Source: Camellia lanceoleosa
Taxonomy: Eukaryota; Streptophyta; Magnoliopsida; Ericales; Theaceae
Direction: 5' to 3'
Length of the DNA: 64,000 nt
Assembly (NCBI GenBank): GCA_025200525.1
Contig: CM045763.1
Location: forward strand, 86,146,131-86,210,130
Made by a program: the position numbers and the translations under genes. Under the pieces are notes generated by a model. The model made no database searches. It was not told where the DNA came from and saw only the letters and a program-made list of their open reading frames with translations. Below are positions 22,872 through 35,125 of the stretch, piece after piece. Each line of letters starts with the position of its first letter. Within the stretch, counting starts at the first letter, position 1.

Positions 22872-24314
22872 TGTAACAATCTAGATTTTTAATTATTCTG
22901 TAGACTTTATATTAATATTATTTAATCACAGTTAGGAAAATATATAATTTATTTTCTATTATTATGTGTAATTTTGTAAAACAATATAATTATTAAAAGT
23001 TTAGGGGTCCAAATATAAATAAATAATTAATTAATTGTTGGTATATAAGAAAGAGTAATTTAATTAGGAATTAAATTATTTATATAATTATATTAAAAAC
23101 TTGGGTCAAAATGTAATTATCTTAAATATTTATTAAAGATAAGAACTAATCTATATAATTTATTATCGAATCTATAGAAAAGATATGCGTAGTAGCCATA
23201 TGTTGGGCCGCGGACGTGCTCACCTCCTTATAAATAGGAAGGAGGCATTCACCTGGAAAGAAAAGGGGAAAAGAAAGAAGGAAAGTAAGGAAAGAAAAAA
23301 ATGAAAAAAAAATAATGGAAGCTGAAAAGGTCTTTGATGGTGGAAAGAAAAGTAAGGTATTAAAGTTACTGTGAGTTATATTATACCTTGAGTCACTATA
23401 ATATATTTTACGTATGTTTTGACTTACCATATTTATTTTATACAAGTTATGTTTTATAAATTATTATAAACTATATTATTATTTCAGTTATGTGGATTAT
23501 TTTCTGAACCATATTTGTTAAAAGGAAACCCATAGATATGTTTGTTTTATATTTTAAGAATATTTAACTATAACCTTATAAACAATTATGTTTTGTAAGT
23601 ATCACCACGGGAGTCCCATGTCTTGGGGGACTTAAATAACCATTGACCTCTGTTTGACCACTTTGTGGTCCTCTGTTTATCATGGATCCATTGACCTCTA
23701 TTCTATGCGAAACAAAGTGTTGTGCGGAGATAAGTGCTACATTATTGTGGGAGCCACCTCTATAGTTCGTACGAGCCATCTCTTGAGTCTGTACCTCTGT
23801 TCTGATTGTCACTCATGTGACATCTGTTCTGTTATGTTCTGTACCGTGGTTAGGGTTATTTATTTACATAATTTATGTATTTCAGTTTCTGTCACCAATG
23901 ATTTATTTACCAAACTGAATTATGTAAATGTTTTGACCTAATTAACTATTCATGGTTATTTCGTGTCTCTTATACTCTTAGTATAATATTTCTTACTTTG
24001 CCATGTGCTTATAACTGTTTACCAATTTTCATGAAACAATGCAATTCAGAAATAGTTTTTGGAAAGTCTTAGACGTGGGGTTATAAAATAGACACACACA
24101 GCACTTTTATGATATTTTTTTCTATGTAAATATCGGCCTTTTTGGTCAATAAATTTTGTAATAAAAATAGAAATTTCGATGATTATTTTGGTACCCTCAC
24201 TTAAATATTACTTTTGCTCGCGTTTATTAATTTGTTTATGAATTGGCCAAAGGTAACTTCAGTTACTAGCCATTACGATTCTTAACTTTTGGATACGGAG
24301 AGCGGGTCGTGACA
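22872..24314 (+). repeat. LTR1 (1443 bp)
   Basis: Complete LTR, TGTAACAATC to GTGACA. A TATA-like box (CTTATAAATAGG near 23228) follows a GC-richer block and marks the likely U3/R promoter. Open frames inside recur in LTR3 and are not genes. Confidence 0.9.
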
Positions 24315-25061
24315 AATGGTATCAGAGCAACGGTTTATAAAAAATAAAAAATAAAAAAAAGTCATCATTTGGAGCATAGGACATACGCACATTTAGGAAG
24401 TAGGATAGCAGGTAATTAGTATTTAAATATTATATTTTGTTAAGTCGATTTAATTATATTATAATTTTATATGATTTTATATATATTATTATTATTTTTT
24501 GTGCATAATTTGTAAAGGATATTAGATATTATTTTTATTTGTTATAGCAAAAGAAAGAAAATATATAGAGGGTGTCGGACTCAAGCACCTACCAAAATTA
24601 TAATATAATTAAATACATATAATTTTCCGTTCAGTAATCCAAAAAAAAAAATATCGTTTCGACATTTTACAAGTAGGTTCAAATTTTAAAGATACTAATT
24701 TTGAAACAATTTCCTATCAATGGAAGATTCACAGATAAAAAGAACGGAAGTTCATCTCAAATTCTTTCAAATCTTGCATATGATTCTGTCATTTCATTTT
24801 CAGTCACTTATTTAATTTTGATCTTATTTTATTTTATTTTATCATAAAACTAATGAAAAGTTTTTAAAATCACCGATTGTTTATCATTTTGGCCCAAAAT
24901 ATTTTTTGACAACTAGGCAATGAGTTGTTTTTGGTAATTTTTTTTTTTGAGGTAATATTTTCTATCAGATTAATCATCTAATATATATTTATCAGAGTGT
25001 GCAGCAGATAGCTTACACATATGACAAATTTCGAGGACAAAATTTTAAAAGGAGGGAAGAT

Positions 25062-25820
25062 TGTAACAACCCATATTTTTAATTATTCTGTAGAATTTAT
25101 ACTAATATTATTTAATCACAGTTAAGAAAAATATATAATTTATTATATATTATTATGTGTAATTTTGTAAAACAATATAATTATTAAAAGTTTATGAGTC
25201 AAAATATAAATAAATAATTAATTTTTTGTTGGTATATAATAAAGTGTAATTTAATTAGGAATTAAATTATTTATATAATTATATTAAAAATTTGAGTCAA
25301 AATGTAATTATCTTAAATATTTATTAAAGTTAAGAACGAATCTATATAATTTATTATCGAATATATAGGAAAGATACGCGCAGTCATGTGTTGGGCTGCG
25401 GACGTGCTCACCTCCCTATAAATAAGAGAAGACGTTTACCTGGAAAGATAATGGTATCCATGGTTATTTCATGTCTCTTATACTCTTGGTATAATATTTC
25501 TCACTCTGTCATGTGCATATAGCTGTTTATCAATTTTCAGGAAACAATGTAATTCAGAAATAGCTTTTGGAAAGTCTTAGACGTGGGTTGCGGAATAGAC
25601 ACATACAATACTTTTATGATATTTTTTTTGTATAAATATTGGCCTTTTTGGTCAATAAATTTTGTAATAAAAATAAAAGTTTCGATGATTATTTTGGTAC
25701 CCTCACTTAAATATTACTTCCGCTCCCGTTTATTAATTTGTTTATGAATTGGTCGGAGGTAACTTCAGTTACTGGCCATCACGATACTTAACCCTTGGGT
25801 ACGGTGAATGGGTCGTGACA
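25062..25820 (+). repeat. LTR2 (759 bp, internally deleted)
   Basis: It keeps both ends of the LTR but joins sequence equivalent to about 23265 directly to about 23950 of LTR1. The TATA-like box region (CCCTATAAATAAG) remains; most of R/U5 is gone. Confidence 0.88.
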
Positions 25821-26557
25821 AATGATATCAGAGCAACGGTTTATAAATAAAAAAAGAAGAAGTTATTATTGGAGCATAGGACACACGCACATTTAGAAAG
25901 TAGGATAGCGGATAATTAGTACCTAAATATATATTTTATTAAGTCGATTTAATTATATTATAATTTTATGTATATATTAAATTTTTTTTTTATGCATAAT
26001 TTGTAAAGGATATTAGATATCATTGTTGTTTGTTATAGCAAAAGAAATAAAATATATAGAGGGTGTCGGGTTCAAGCACCTATAAAAATTATAATATAAT
26101 TAAATACATATAATTTTTCGTTCAGTATTCAAAAAAAAAAAAAAAATCGTTTCGACATTTTACAAGTAGGTTCAAATTTTGATGATACTAATTTTGAAAC
26201 AATTTCTTATCAATGGAAGATTCACGGATAAAAAGAATGGAAGTTCATCTTAAATTCTTTCAAATCTTGCATATGATTCTGTCATTTCATTTTCAATCAT
26301 TTGTTTAATTGTGATCTTATTTTATTTTATTTTATCATAAAACTAATGAAAAGTTTTTAAAATCACCGATTGTTTCTTATTTTGGCCCAAAACAAATTTT
26401 GACAACTAGGTAGTGAGTTGTTTTTTATAAAAGTTTTTTTTTTTTGGGTAATATTTTCTATCAGGTTAATCTTCTAATATATATTTATCAGAGTGCGCAG
26501 CGGATAGCTTACACATATGACAAATTTCGAGGAGGAAATTTTAAAAGGAGAGAAGAT

Positions 26558-28002
26558 TATAACAAAACCAGATTTTTAATTATTCTGTAGAATTTATATT
26601 AATATTATTTAATCACAGTTAGGAAAATATATAATTTATTATATATTATTATGTGTAATTTTGTAAAACAATATAATTATTAAAAGTTTATGGGTCAAAA
26701 TATAAATAATTAATTAATTCATTGTTGGTATATAATAAAGTGTAATTTAATTAGGAATTAAATTATTTATATAATTATATTAAAAACTTAGGTCAAAATG
26801 TAATTATCTTAAATATTTATTAAAGATAAGAACGAATCTATATAATTTATTATCGAATCTGTGAGAAAGATACGCGTAGCCACGTGTTGGGCCGCAGACG
26901 TGCTCACCTCCCTATAAATAGGGAGGAGGCGTTCACCGGGAAAGAAAAGGGAAAAAGAAAGAAGGAAAGAAAGAAATGAAGAAAAGGAATGAAAAATAAT
27001 AGAAGCTGAGAAAGTTTTTGATAGTGGAAAGAAAAAGTAAGGTATTAAAATTAAGGTGAGTTATATTATATCTTGAGTTACCATAATGTATTTTACGTAT
27101 ATTTTGACTTACAATATTTATTTTATACTAGTTATGTTTTATAAATTATTATAAACTATATTATTATTTTAATTACGTGAATTATTTTCTGAACCCTATT
27201 TGTTAAAAGGAAACCTATGGATATATTTGTTTCATATTTTAAGAATATTTGACTATAACCTTATAAACAATTATGTTTTGTAAGTACCACCACGGGAGTC
27301 CCATGCCTTGAAGGACTTAAATAACTATCGGCTTCTGTTTGACCACTTTGTGGTCCTCTGTTTGTCATGGATCTATTGATCTCTGTTCTGTGCAGAGATA
27401 AGTGCTACACTATTGTAGGAGCTACCTCTATAGTCCGCACGAACCACCTCTTGAGTCCGTACATTTATTCTGATTGTCACTTGTGTGACCTCTGTTCTAT
27501 TATGTTCTGTACCGTGGTTATAGTTTTTTATTTACATAATTTATGTATTTCAGTTTACGCCACCAATGATTTATTTACCAAATTGAGTTATGTAAATATT
27601 TTGGCCTAATTTACTATCCATGGTTATTTCGTGTCTCTTATACTCTTCGTATAATATTTCTCACTCTGCCATGTGCTTATAGCTGTTTACCAATTTTCAG
27701 AAAACAATGTAATTTAGAAATAGCTTTTGGAAAGTCTTAGACGTGGGGTTGCGGAATAGACACACACAACACTTTTATGATTTTTTTTATATAAATATCG
27801 GCCTTTTTGATCAATAAATTTTGTAATAAAAATAGAAACTCCGATGATTATTTTGATACCCTTACTTAAATATTACTTCCGCTCATATTTATTAATTTGT
27901 TTATGAATCGTTTATTAATTTGTTTATGAATTGGTCGGAGGTAATTTCAGTTACTGACTATCACGATACTTAACCTTTAAGTACGGGGAGCGGGTCGTGA
28001 CA
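26558..28002 (+). repeat. LTR3 (1445 bp)
   Basis: Full-length, with the first dinucleotide changed from TG to TA. It contains TATAAATAGGG near 26915. A 22-bp direct duplication (TTTATTAATTTGTTTATGAAT) at about 27887-27930 is unique to this copy. Confidence 0.88.
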
Positions 28003-28009
28003 TACACAC

Positions 28010-28180
28010 CTTTAAAAGAGTGTGGGGTGATTTGGAAAATTGATTAAAAGTTGACTTTTAAACTCTCCTTTTTGTTTTTTTTTTTAACTTTTTGTAGGTA
28101 AAAAATATGAGAGGTGATGTGACCTAAATGGATTAAAAACTAAAAGTTTGCTTTTAACTGGTTTGCCAAAAGACCCCTGT
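28010..28180. repeat. Uninterrupted copy of a MITE-like repeat
   Basis: On the minus strand this reads TTTTTAATCCATTTAGGTCACATCACCTCTCATATTTTTTAC. The same sequence at 57130-58270 is split by a 1-kb transposon. The copy here therefore represents the empty site. Non-coding. Confidence 0.7.
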
Positions 28181-31100
28181 ATATCATATCCAAATTATAA
28201 TATTTGTGGGTTTAATTCCCACAAATATTATAATTCAATCCTATATATTATAAAGTAATTTATGTATTAAATACGAAAAATGCTACAGACATACAATTTA
28301 TTTATTTTTTTAATTTTATTAAACTATACTTTCCCTCATATAAAGAGAGTGATCAACATGAATTGGCAATGGCATGGGGCCTCTTTATTATGTGAGTAAC
28401 GGATTGGTTTAAGAGGCGTACTCGTAAATGTTGAAATTAATATAGATAATTTGTTTTGTATAAAATGTTTTTAAAATATGTTTTAATAAATATTTTTAAA
28501 TTTACTTATTTTTAGGAAATATTTTTAAATTGTTTCAAATAATTTATGAACAAAAATAAAAATGATATTGGTGTTTTTTAATTTTTTTTAAATATAAAAA
28601 ATGATAATTTCAAATGAAAATGATATATCAAAATGAGTAAATTTTTGTTTTCTTATTTGTTATTTTATAAGGAGGGTGATAGAAGTGAACAAAAACAAAA
28701 AAATAAAACAAAACAAAACAAAACAAAACAAAACGGAGGAAAAAAAAAATGGAATCGGTATTCACCAACTTAATGATATTTGCTTCTTTTTTTTCTTTTT
28801 TTTTTATTATTTTATTTTACAACTTTGTCAAACATATGCTAAATCACTTAAATTCTATTAAGTACTTGCATGGTGATAATTCCTATACAAATCTGATTTC
28901 TCTCCAATTCACCTTATGACTAGAGAGTGTTGTCAGTTGTGGTGCGCTTAATTCAGGTCTATATCAATAATTTAAATTATTTAATGTGTAAAACTCGTTA
29001 AGTATATTATTTTTATAAAAAATCACGTTAATTTGATATAAAAAATTACATTCATGTCACAATTTTAAAAATCATACTTGTTATTGATAAAAATGTGATT
29101 TGCTAAGTGATATATTTAATATCTAATCAATGTATTTTTTTTTACCAAGAATAATATATTATGAATTTTATACATTAAACAATTTAAATCATTGAGATGC
29201 CCCGATCAAGGCCGCCATAGCTCAACAACATCCTCCAGTAAGATGGCAAATTAGAGAGCAGTCACACTCCTCCTATACATGGTAGGGTCCACTACAATGT
29301 AAGTAAAAAGTTGTATTTCTTTTTGGAGCAAAAGTGAAAATTGATGGCAATAGTGTCTATAAATAAATGTGCAAATACAAGGATGAAAAAATATACCTTC
29401 CAAGACTTTTAGTAAAAGCTCTTTCCATCGACAAGGTGCAATAAAGGGTTATCAAATTCACACATACTCTCGTAATGTATGAATCTTGAAGAGATTTGAT
29501 TAACATGTATAAGTGTGTAGGCACTTCACAAACTATTTCCTATCAAAAAATGCCAAGTATGGAAGATAAAATTTAAACTGTTTATTAACCACATCAGCAT
29601 GCAGCTGAACACACCGCTTGGTGGTGGTGTGGATCAATTAGCATAAGCTCGTGTCCAAGCTCAATTTTAGGTATGGTGGCAAAGCCTAAGCAAAGGGTGG
29701 ACCAAGTTAATGGACAATTCACCTTATGTGGAAATAGTTATATCTAGTCATGTTATATCGCAAATGAGGGACATGATCCCATTTTCAACATAACAATATG
29801 GGAAAGTGGCACAAATCTCTCAACAATAGTAAAGCCCACTTATAAATTATATACAAATATCACAACAGGGAAACACAATAGCACACTCAATACTACATTA
29901 CTCATTTTTTTTTGCTATCCATCTTTGATCCCTCACTAACTTAAGTATTGAAAAGTCCTCTCGACTAACCACACTAGCTGGAGAAACTGATTTCTAAGTC
30001 CTTTGCATACAAGTTTAAAGAATATTTGTATAATTCAAATTCGGTGTCGGTGTCATTCTTCTAGGATTGTAAGTTTTTTCCCACACACTAAGTAGAGAAG
30101 TTTTAGTACTTACAAATCCCCAACTAACAACAATGTTAGAAAAATAATAATAAATAACAAGTAAAAATGAAACTCAATTCAAAAAATTGAAAATTTTCTT
30201 AGTTTATGGCCTATTTTAGGAATTGATTTTTTTTAGTAGCTTTTTTGACTTTTTCCAACAACAACAAAAAATAGAGAAAAGAATTGACTTTTTGTAGTGA
30301 TATTTTTGACTAAAATGAGCACTTCCAAAAATAGGCCTTGTTTAAAAAGTGAGAATTTTCTTAGTTTGTGTTTTAAAAAAACTGTGAAATTTCTCATTGT
30401 TTTACAATTCTCAATTATTGAGAAACACATATATATTTTTTTAAGATATTATTTTCTATTTTTACAAAATATATATTTTATTATTTCTACTCTATGTTAT
30501 TATTTGTTAGCAGGTTTTTTTTTTTTCTTCTTTTTTTAACTTTATCTACCGACAGATCGGGTTCATGTGGGTGTGAGATGATTGATCCACCATCCAAATT
30601 GTATCTGCAAATTTTGAAATATTTTATTCGCATCCGTCCATCAAAAAATATGCATCCACCTAAAATCAATGAGATTGAGTCAATTCAATCGTATTAGACA
30701 AATTAAACAGATCTATTATCATCCCTAGTTATTACAGTAATTGAATGGTGCATGAAACTTATTGAGATGAAAAATACTTTGTTGTATTTACCGGTTCTCT
30801 CACCAAATTCCTCCAACCTCCCTTTAAAAAGAAAAATAAATAAATTATCACGTTCATGGACTTCATAATTTGACCTCCTTTCCATGATAAATTTGCTCCA
30901 TTATCTAATTATATTTTCTTCTCTCAATTTTTTTTTTTTGGCAAACTTCATTTTACTACTTCTAGTTTGAACCATGTGTCATTTACTCCTCTAATATTTA
31001 AAAATAATCACATAATTTCCTTATACTTTGTGAACTGAAGTGCATTGTTAAACTCGTTAATGATTTAATAAAAAAGACTAAAATGCTTCTATATTTTCGT

Positions 31101-31590
31101 TATTTATTTGAAAGACAAAGTGTATTTTAATTCCTGTGCTTTATTTCATGTGCAATTTACCCCCTTGAATTTTGAAAATAAGCGTATAAGCCTCTTATGT
31201 CTGTCACATATTTCACACTTGCTATTAAATTGCACAGAATATCTAACGGTAATCTACAAAATACTTGGGATTTATGTAATTATTTCTAAACGTTAGAGGA
31301 TATACCACACACAGTCCAAATTTAAAGTAAGGTTTGCCTTTTTTTTTTTTTTTTTTGATCACCTCTATTTTTTTTTCTCATTTTTGTAACATTTTGTTGC
31401 TTGCCATTAAATGAAAACCAAGCCCACATATTATAGAACCAAAATAACAAAATAATAAAATAAATAGATAAATAAAAGGGACTTGGGGTTAAAAAAAATA
31501 AAAATAAAAATCACCACTTTTACTCCCAAAAAATTTAAATAAAATAAAATAAATTCACTAAGGTTAATATAGTACAATCAAGGACAAAGG
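28181..31590. other. Gene-poor stretch before the MUSTANG gene
   Basis: No supported gene. It contains an AAAAC pentamer run near 28703-28733, a foldback element at 28963-29198 and several T-tracts (28785-28805, 30515-30537, 31338-31358). The part from about 31,300 to 31,590 probably includes the promoter of the MUSTANG gene. Confidence 0.5.
28963..29198. mobile_element. Foldback element 3
   Basis: The left arm ATCAATAATTTAAATTATTTAATG and the right arm read backwards (CTCAATGATTTAAATTGTTTAATG) pair over about 60 bp. The loop is about 115 bp. Non-coding MITE of the same design as those near 22 kb. Confidence 0.65.
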
Positions 31591-31599
31591 AAGGAGTTG

Positions 31600-32884
31600 T
31601 ACAATGATTTTGACCTAAATACCCATCTCTCTCTTCATACTCTGCCTGTATTCCCATCTCAACCCACCCAACACCCTCTTCTGCCCCTCTCTATTTCTCT
31701 TTCCTCCCCTTTCTTGCCCTTCCCTCTTTCCGATTTTCCCACAAAACAAACACTCTGTCTCTCTCCAACCAACTTACCCGCCAATTCTCACTCTCTTCTT
31801 TTCTTTTTTTTTCCTCTTTTCTTTTTCAAATTGTCGGTTTGCTCCCATTGAATCACCCTCCGACAACGCACACACACCAGTACGAGCCCTAATCCTTGTC
31901 CTTGGTTCATATCTGCACCTGATCGTCCTTTGTTTTCCCACTTTCTTCACCTTTTGCTCCAAAACCCAACTCTTAATCATCATCCTGGGGTTTTGAAGAA
32001 CTCGCCTTTTTTTGGGTTTCTCGATTTCAGGTAACCTTTTGATCTGTTGCGATTGATTCTGCGTTTTTTCTGATGGGTTTTGTGTGAATGTTAATGGGTT
32101 TGTTTTTTCTTGCATTTTGCTGCTTCACATCTGATGGTGCAGTTCAGAAGAATCCATGTATGGATGGCACATTTGGTGGGGCTTTGGTTTCGATTCTTTG
32201 CGGATTTGAGAAGCCGAAAAGTAATCAGAGCAGCTGAAGGTGGTTTTGTTTGGTTTGGTATGGTCTTCTTGATCTTCATTTTGTGTTCAGTGATACTTCT
32301 CTGTTTGGTTTCATTTTCAGAATCTATATAGAGTTTGGTGAAAATAAACACTTAAAAAGATTTTTTGAATTTTCAAGAACTGTTTTTGCTTAAAAAGAAG
32401 AAAACAATATGAAAATGGTAAGTGTTTTTGAATTTTTCATTATTTTTCTCCAAATTAGTACTTAGTTCTGAAACAAAACCAAACAGAGTTATATGTTTTG
32501 GTTTTGGTTTTTTTTTTTTTTTTTGCATGAAACAAAATAGAAATTTTTTTTTTTTCTTTTCTTTTTTTGCTTGTGGTAGTGAAGGCAGGCCTGATTGGGA
32601 AGAGGCAGTGTTTCTTGCCAACCATTGATTGATTGTTTATTCGTGGAATTTGATAATTCAAGAAACCAAATAATTGGATTGTCCAATTTGGTACATTTTG
32701 ACTTCGATTGCTATTACAGTTTTGCTTCTTATGTCAATGAAGGGTAGTTGTAAGCTTTTCAATTAAAGGTACCTGTTATTCGAGAAAGGTGTGTTCAGGT
32801 ATAGTTAGAAAGGTGGGTTTTTTGAACTGTCAACTGTTGGGGGCTGAGGAGTAATTATTGTTGATTATTGTTTCTGTTTCTTCA
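31600..32884 (+). promoter_or_regulatory. 5' leader and leader intron of the MUSTANG gene
   Basis: A strongly CT-rich run (31620-31830) typical of plant leaders is followed by a GT donor after CGATTTCAG at 32030. The acceptor is not fixed; GTGTTCAG near 32797 is one candidate. Several T- and A-tracts lie in the presumed intron. No upstream frame shows a domain. Confidence 0.5.
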
Positions 32885-35125
32885 ATGGCTAACCATGACT
32901 TGATACTCGGGAAAAATCACAATTTAGCTCTTGGGCAGAACCAGCAATTAGTGATAGGCCATAACCGCAACCTAGTTCTTGGCCAGAACCATGACTTGGA
33001 ATTGGGACAGACCCACCAGCATGATGTGAGTCCGGGACAGACCCATGACCATGAATTGGGTTTGGGACATGCTCATGAACATGAGATGGGTTTAGGAAAG
33101 ACTGATGACCACGAAGGGGATGATGATCATGGTTATGAACATGAGAATGGATTAGCTATGGACCAGAAGCCCAAAAATGACCGCCATGAATTGGCTCTTT
33201 CTGAACAGAACCAAGAGTTAGCTATAGCTGAGGCTGTTACTGAGAACCAAGAACTTGATGACAATTTGGAATTAGCTGTAGACAAGAACCACGAAATGGG
33301 GATTGAACTTGCCGATGAGATGAATGTTCAGGAAACCGAGCTTGTAGTCACTCCTGTTATTCAGCAACGTACGCTTGCTGTAGCGCCTAATTATGAGCTC
33401 CATGTTGGACAAGAATTCCCAGATGTCAAGAGCTGTCGAAGAGCTTTGAGGGACACAGCTATTGCCCTTCACTTCGAAATGCAGACCATAAAATCCGATA
33501 AGACTCGTTTTACTGCAAAATGTGCCACTGAGGGATGCCCATGGCGCATACATGCAGCAAAACTTCCTGGTGTACCGACTTTTACGATCAGGACCATCCA
33601 CGAGGCTCATACATGTGGAGGTATTGCTCATCTTGGCCATCAACAAGCCTCAGTTCAGTGGGTTGCAAACTCTGTGGAGCAACGCCTCAAGGAAAACCCT
33701 AATTGCAAGCCAAAGGAGATACTGGAAGAGATTCACCGTGTTCATGGTATCACTTTGTCTTACAAGCAAGCGTGGCGGGGAAAGGAGCGGATTATGGCTG
33801 CCATGCGTGGATCCTTTGAAGAAGGGTATCGCCTCCTGCCACAGTACTGTGAACAAGTCAAAAGGACAAATCCGGGAAGCATTGCATCTGTTTATGGGAA
33901 TCCAACAGATAATTGCTTCCAGCGTCTCTTTATTTCATTTCAAGCTTCGATTTATGGGTTTTTGAATGGTTGTAGGCCCCTCCTCGGGCTTGATAGGACA
34001 TTCTTGAAAAGCAAGTACCTTGGTACTTTACTTTTAGCTACTGGATTTGATGGGGATGGTGCTCTGTTTCCTTTGGCATTTGGTGTTGTTGATGAGGAAA
34101 ATAATGATAACTGGATGTGGTTTCTCTCCGAACTTCATAACCTGCTTGAGGTCAATACGGAGAACATGCCAAGGCTTACGATTTTGTCGGATAGGCAAAA
34201 GGGCATCGTAGATGGAGTGGAAGTGAATTTCCCAACCGCATTTCATGGATTTTGCATGCGTCATTTGAGTGATAGCTTTCGCAAAGAGTTTAATAATACA
34301 ATGCTTGTTAACCTTTTCTGGGAAGCTGCTCATTCTCTCACAGTAATTGAATTTGAAGCTAAAGTTCTTGAGATTGAGGAGATGTCACCAGATGCTGCAT
34401 ATTGGATTAGGCGAGTTCCGCCCCGCTTATGGGCAACAGCTTATTTTGAGGGAACACGATTTGGGCATCTGACAGCTAACATAGTTGAATCATTAAATAC
34501 TTGGCTTCTAGAAGCCTCTGGGCTACCGATCATTCAGATGATGGAATGTATTAGAAGGCAGCTTATGACTTGGTTCAATGAACGCAGAGAAACGAGTATG
34601 CAATGGACATCCATTCTTGTGCCTGCTGCTGAGAGGTGTGTTGCTGAGGCCGTCGAGCGTGCACGCACTTACCAAGTTCTTCGCGCGAATGAAGCTGAAT
34701 TCGAAGTTATATCTCATGAAGGAACAAATATTGTTGATATTCGAAATCGTTGCTGTCTCTGTCGGAGTTGGCAGCTGTATGGTTTGCCCTGTGCACATGC
34801 TGTAGCGGCATTGATTTCTTGCAGACAGAATGTACATAGATTTACTGAGATCTGTTTCACTATTGCGACGTATCGCAAGACATATTCCCAAACAATACAT
34901 CCAATTCCCGATAAAACTTTGTGGAATGAGTTATCGGAGGGAGATCCAAATGCAAGCAAAGCCGATGAGGTTGTTATTAATCCACCTAAATCGCTCAGAC
35001 CGCCTGGACGGCCAAGGAAGAGGCGAGTGCGGGCAGAGGACCGTGGCCGCGTGAAGCGAGTCGTGCATTGTAGCCGTTGCAACCAGACGGGCCATTTTAG
35101 AACCACTTGTGCTGCACCCATTTAA
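32885..35125 (+). CDS. MUG: MUSTANG-family domesticated Mutator transposase
   Basis: A single-exon frame of 746 residues. I chose ATG 32885 (MANHDLIL) rather than the in-frame ATG at 32858 because the family starts with this repeat-like N-terminus. Residues about 1-75 are imperfect 9-10-residue repeats (x-H-x-L-x-L-G-Q-x) rich in His, Gln and Gly, followed by an acidic linker. A MuDR-type DNA-binding zinc domain spans about 172-245 (FTAKC, GCPWRIHA, HTCGG). The MULE transposase core has candidate acids Asp370 (GLDRTF), Asp436 (LSDRQKG) and Glu535 (NIVESLN). A SWIM zinc finger (CCLC, LPCAHA) covers about 620-645. An AT-hook-like PPGRPRKRR precedes a CCHC knuckle CSRCNQTGHFRTTC at 729-742. It is intact, has no terminal inverted repeats nearby and has a normal leader, so it is a host gene. 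Arabidopsis MUG proteins act in growth and flowering. No PB1 domain is seen, which fits the MUGA group. Confidence 0.93.
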   Translation: MANHDLILGKNHNLALGQNQQLVIGHNRNLVLGQNHDLELGQTHQHDVSPGQTHDHELGLGHAHEHEMGLGKTDDHEGDDDHGYEHENGLAMDQKPKNDRHELALSEQNQELAIAEAVTENQELDDNLELAVDKNHEMGIELADEMNVQETELVVTPVIQQRTLAVAPNYELHVGQEFPDVKSCRRALRDTAIALHFEMQTIKSDKTRFTAKCATEGCPWRIHAAKLPGVPTFTIRTIHEAHTCGGIAHLGHQQASVQWVANSVEQRLKENPNCKPKEILEEIHRVHGITLSYKQAWRGKERIMAAMRGSFEEGYRLLPQYCEQVKRTNPGSIASVYGNPTDNCFQRLFISFQASIYGFLNGCRPLLGLDRTFLKSKYLGTLLLATGFDGDGALFPLAFGVVDEENNDNWMWFLSELHNLLEVNTENMPRLTILSDRQKGIVDGVEVNFPTAFHGFCMRHLSDSFRKEFNNTMLVNLFWEAAHSLTVIEFEAKVLEIEEMSPDAAYWIRRVPPRLWATAYFEGTRFGHLTANIVESLNTWLLEASGLPIIQMMECIRRQLMTWFNERRETSMQWTSILVPAAERCVAEAVERARTYQVLRANEAEFEVISHEGTNIVDIRNRCCLCRSWQLYGLPCAHAVAALISCRQNVHRFTEICFTIATYRKTYSQTIHPIPDKTLWNELSEGDPNASKADEVVINPPKSLRPPGRPRKRRVRAEDRGRVKRVVHCSRCNQTGHFRTTCAAPI

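Larger units (their letters stand above)
22872..28002 (+). mobile_element. Non-autonomous LTR retrotransposon with three LTRs and two internal segments
   Basis: Order: LTR1 22872-24314, internal 24315-25061, LTR2 25062-25820, internal 25821-26557, LTR3 26558-28002. LTRs begin TGTAACA (TATAACA in LTR3) and end TCGTGACA. The host bases TACAC flank the whole unit at 22867-22871 and 28003-28007, a 5-bp target duplication. After LTR1 is the primer-binding site TGGTATCAGAGC (24317-24328), complementary to plant initiator tRNA-Met; the second copy at 25823-25834 has one mismatch. A purine tract AAAAGGAGGGAAGA (from 25047) precedes LTR2 and a similar one precedes LTR3. Internal segments of about 740 bp carry no gag or pol. 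LTR2 lacks about 685 bp in its middle. It can only have moved with proteins supplied by another element. Confidence 0.92.

Noticed and set aside
23654..23941. Open frame of about 95 codons, repeated at 27367-27609
   Set aside because: It lies inside LTR1 and LTR3 at equivalent places, has no domain and differs by frame-changing events; it is LTR sequence.
24317..24328. tRNA-like motif TGGTATCAGAGC
   Set aside because: This is the primer-binding site of the LTR element, complementary to a tRNA end, not a tRNA gene.
32858..32884. Upstream in-frame ATG for the MUSTANG gene
   Set aside because: It adds only MLIIVSVSS; the known family start resembles MANHDLIL at 32885.
33272..35121. Several long minus-strand frames across the MUSTANG gene
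   Set aside because: They are antisense shadows of a well-supported 746-residue frame.
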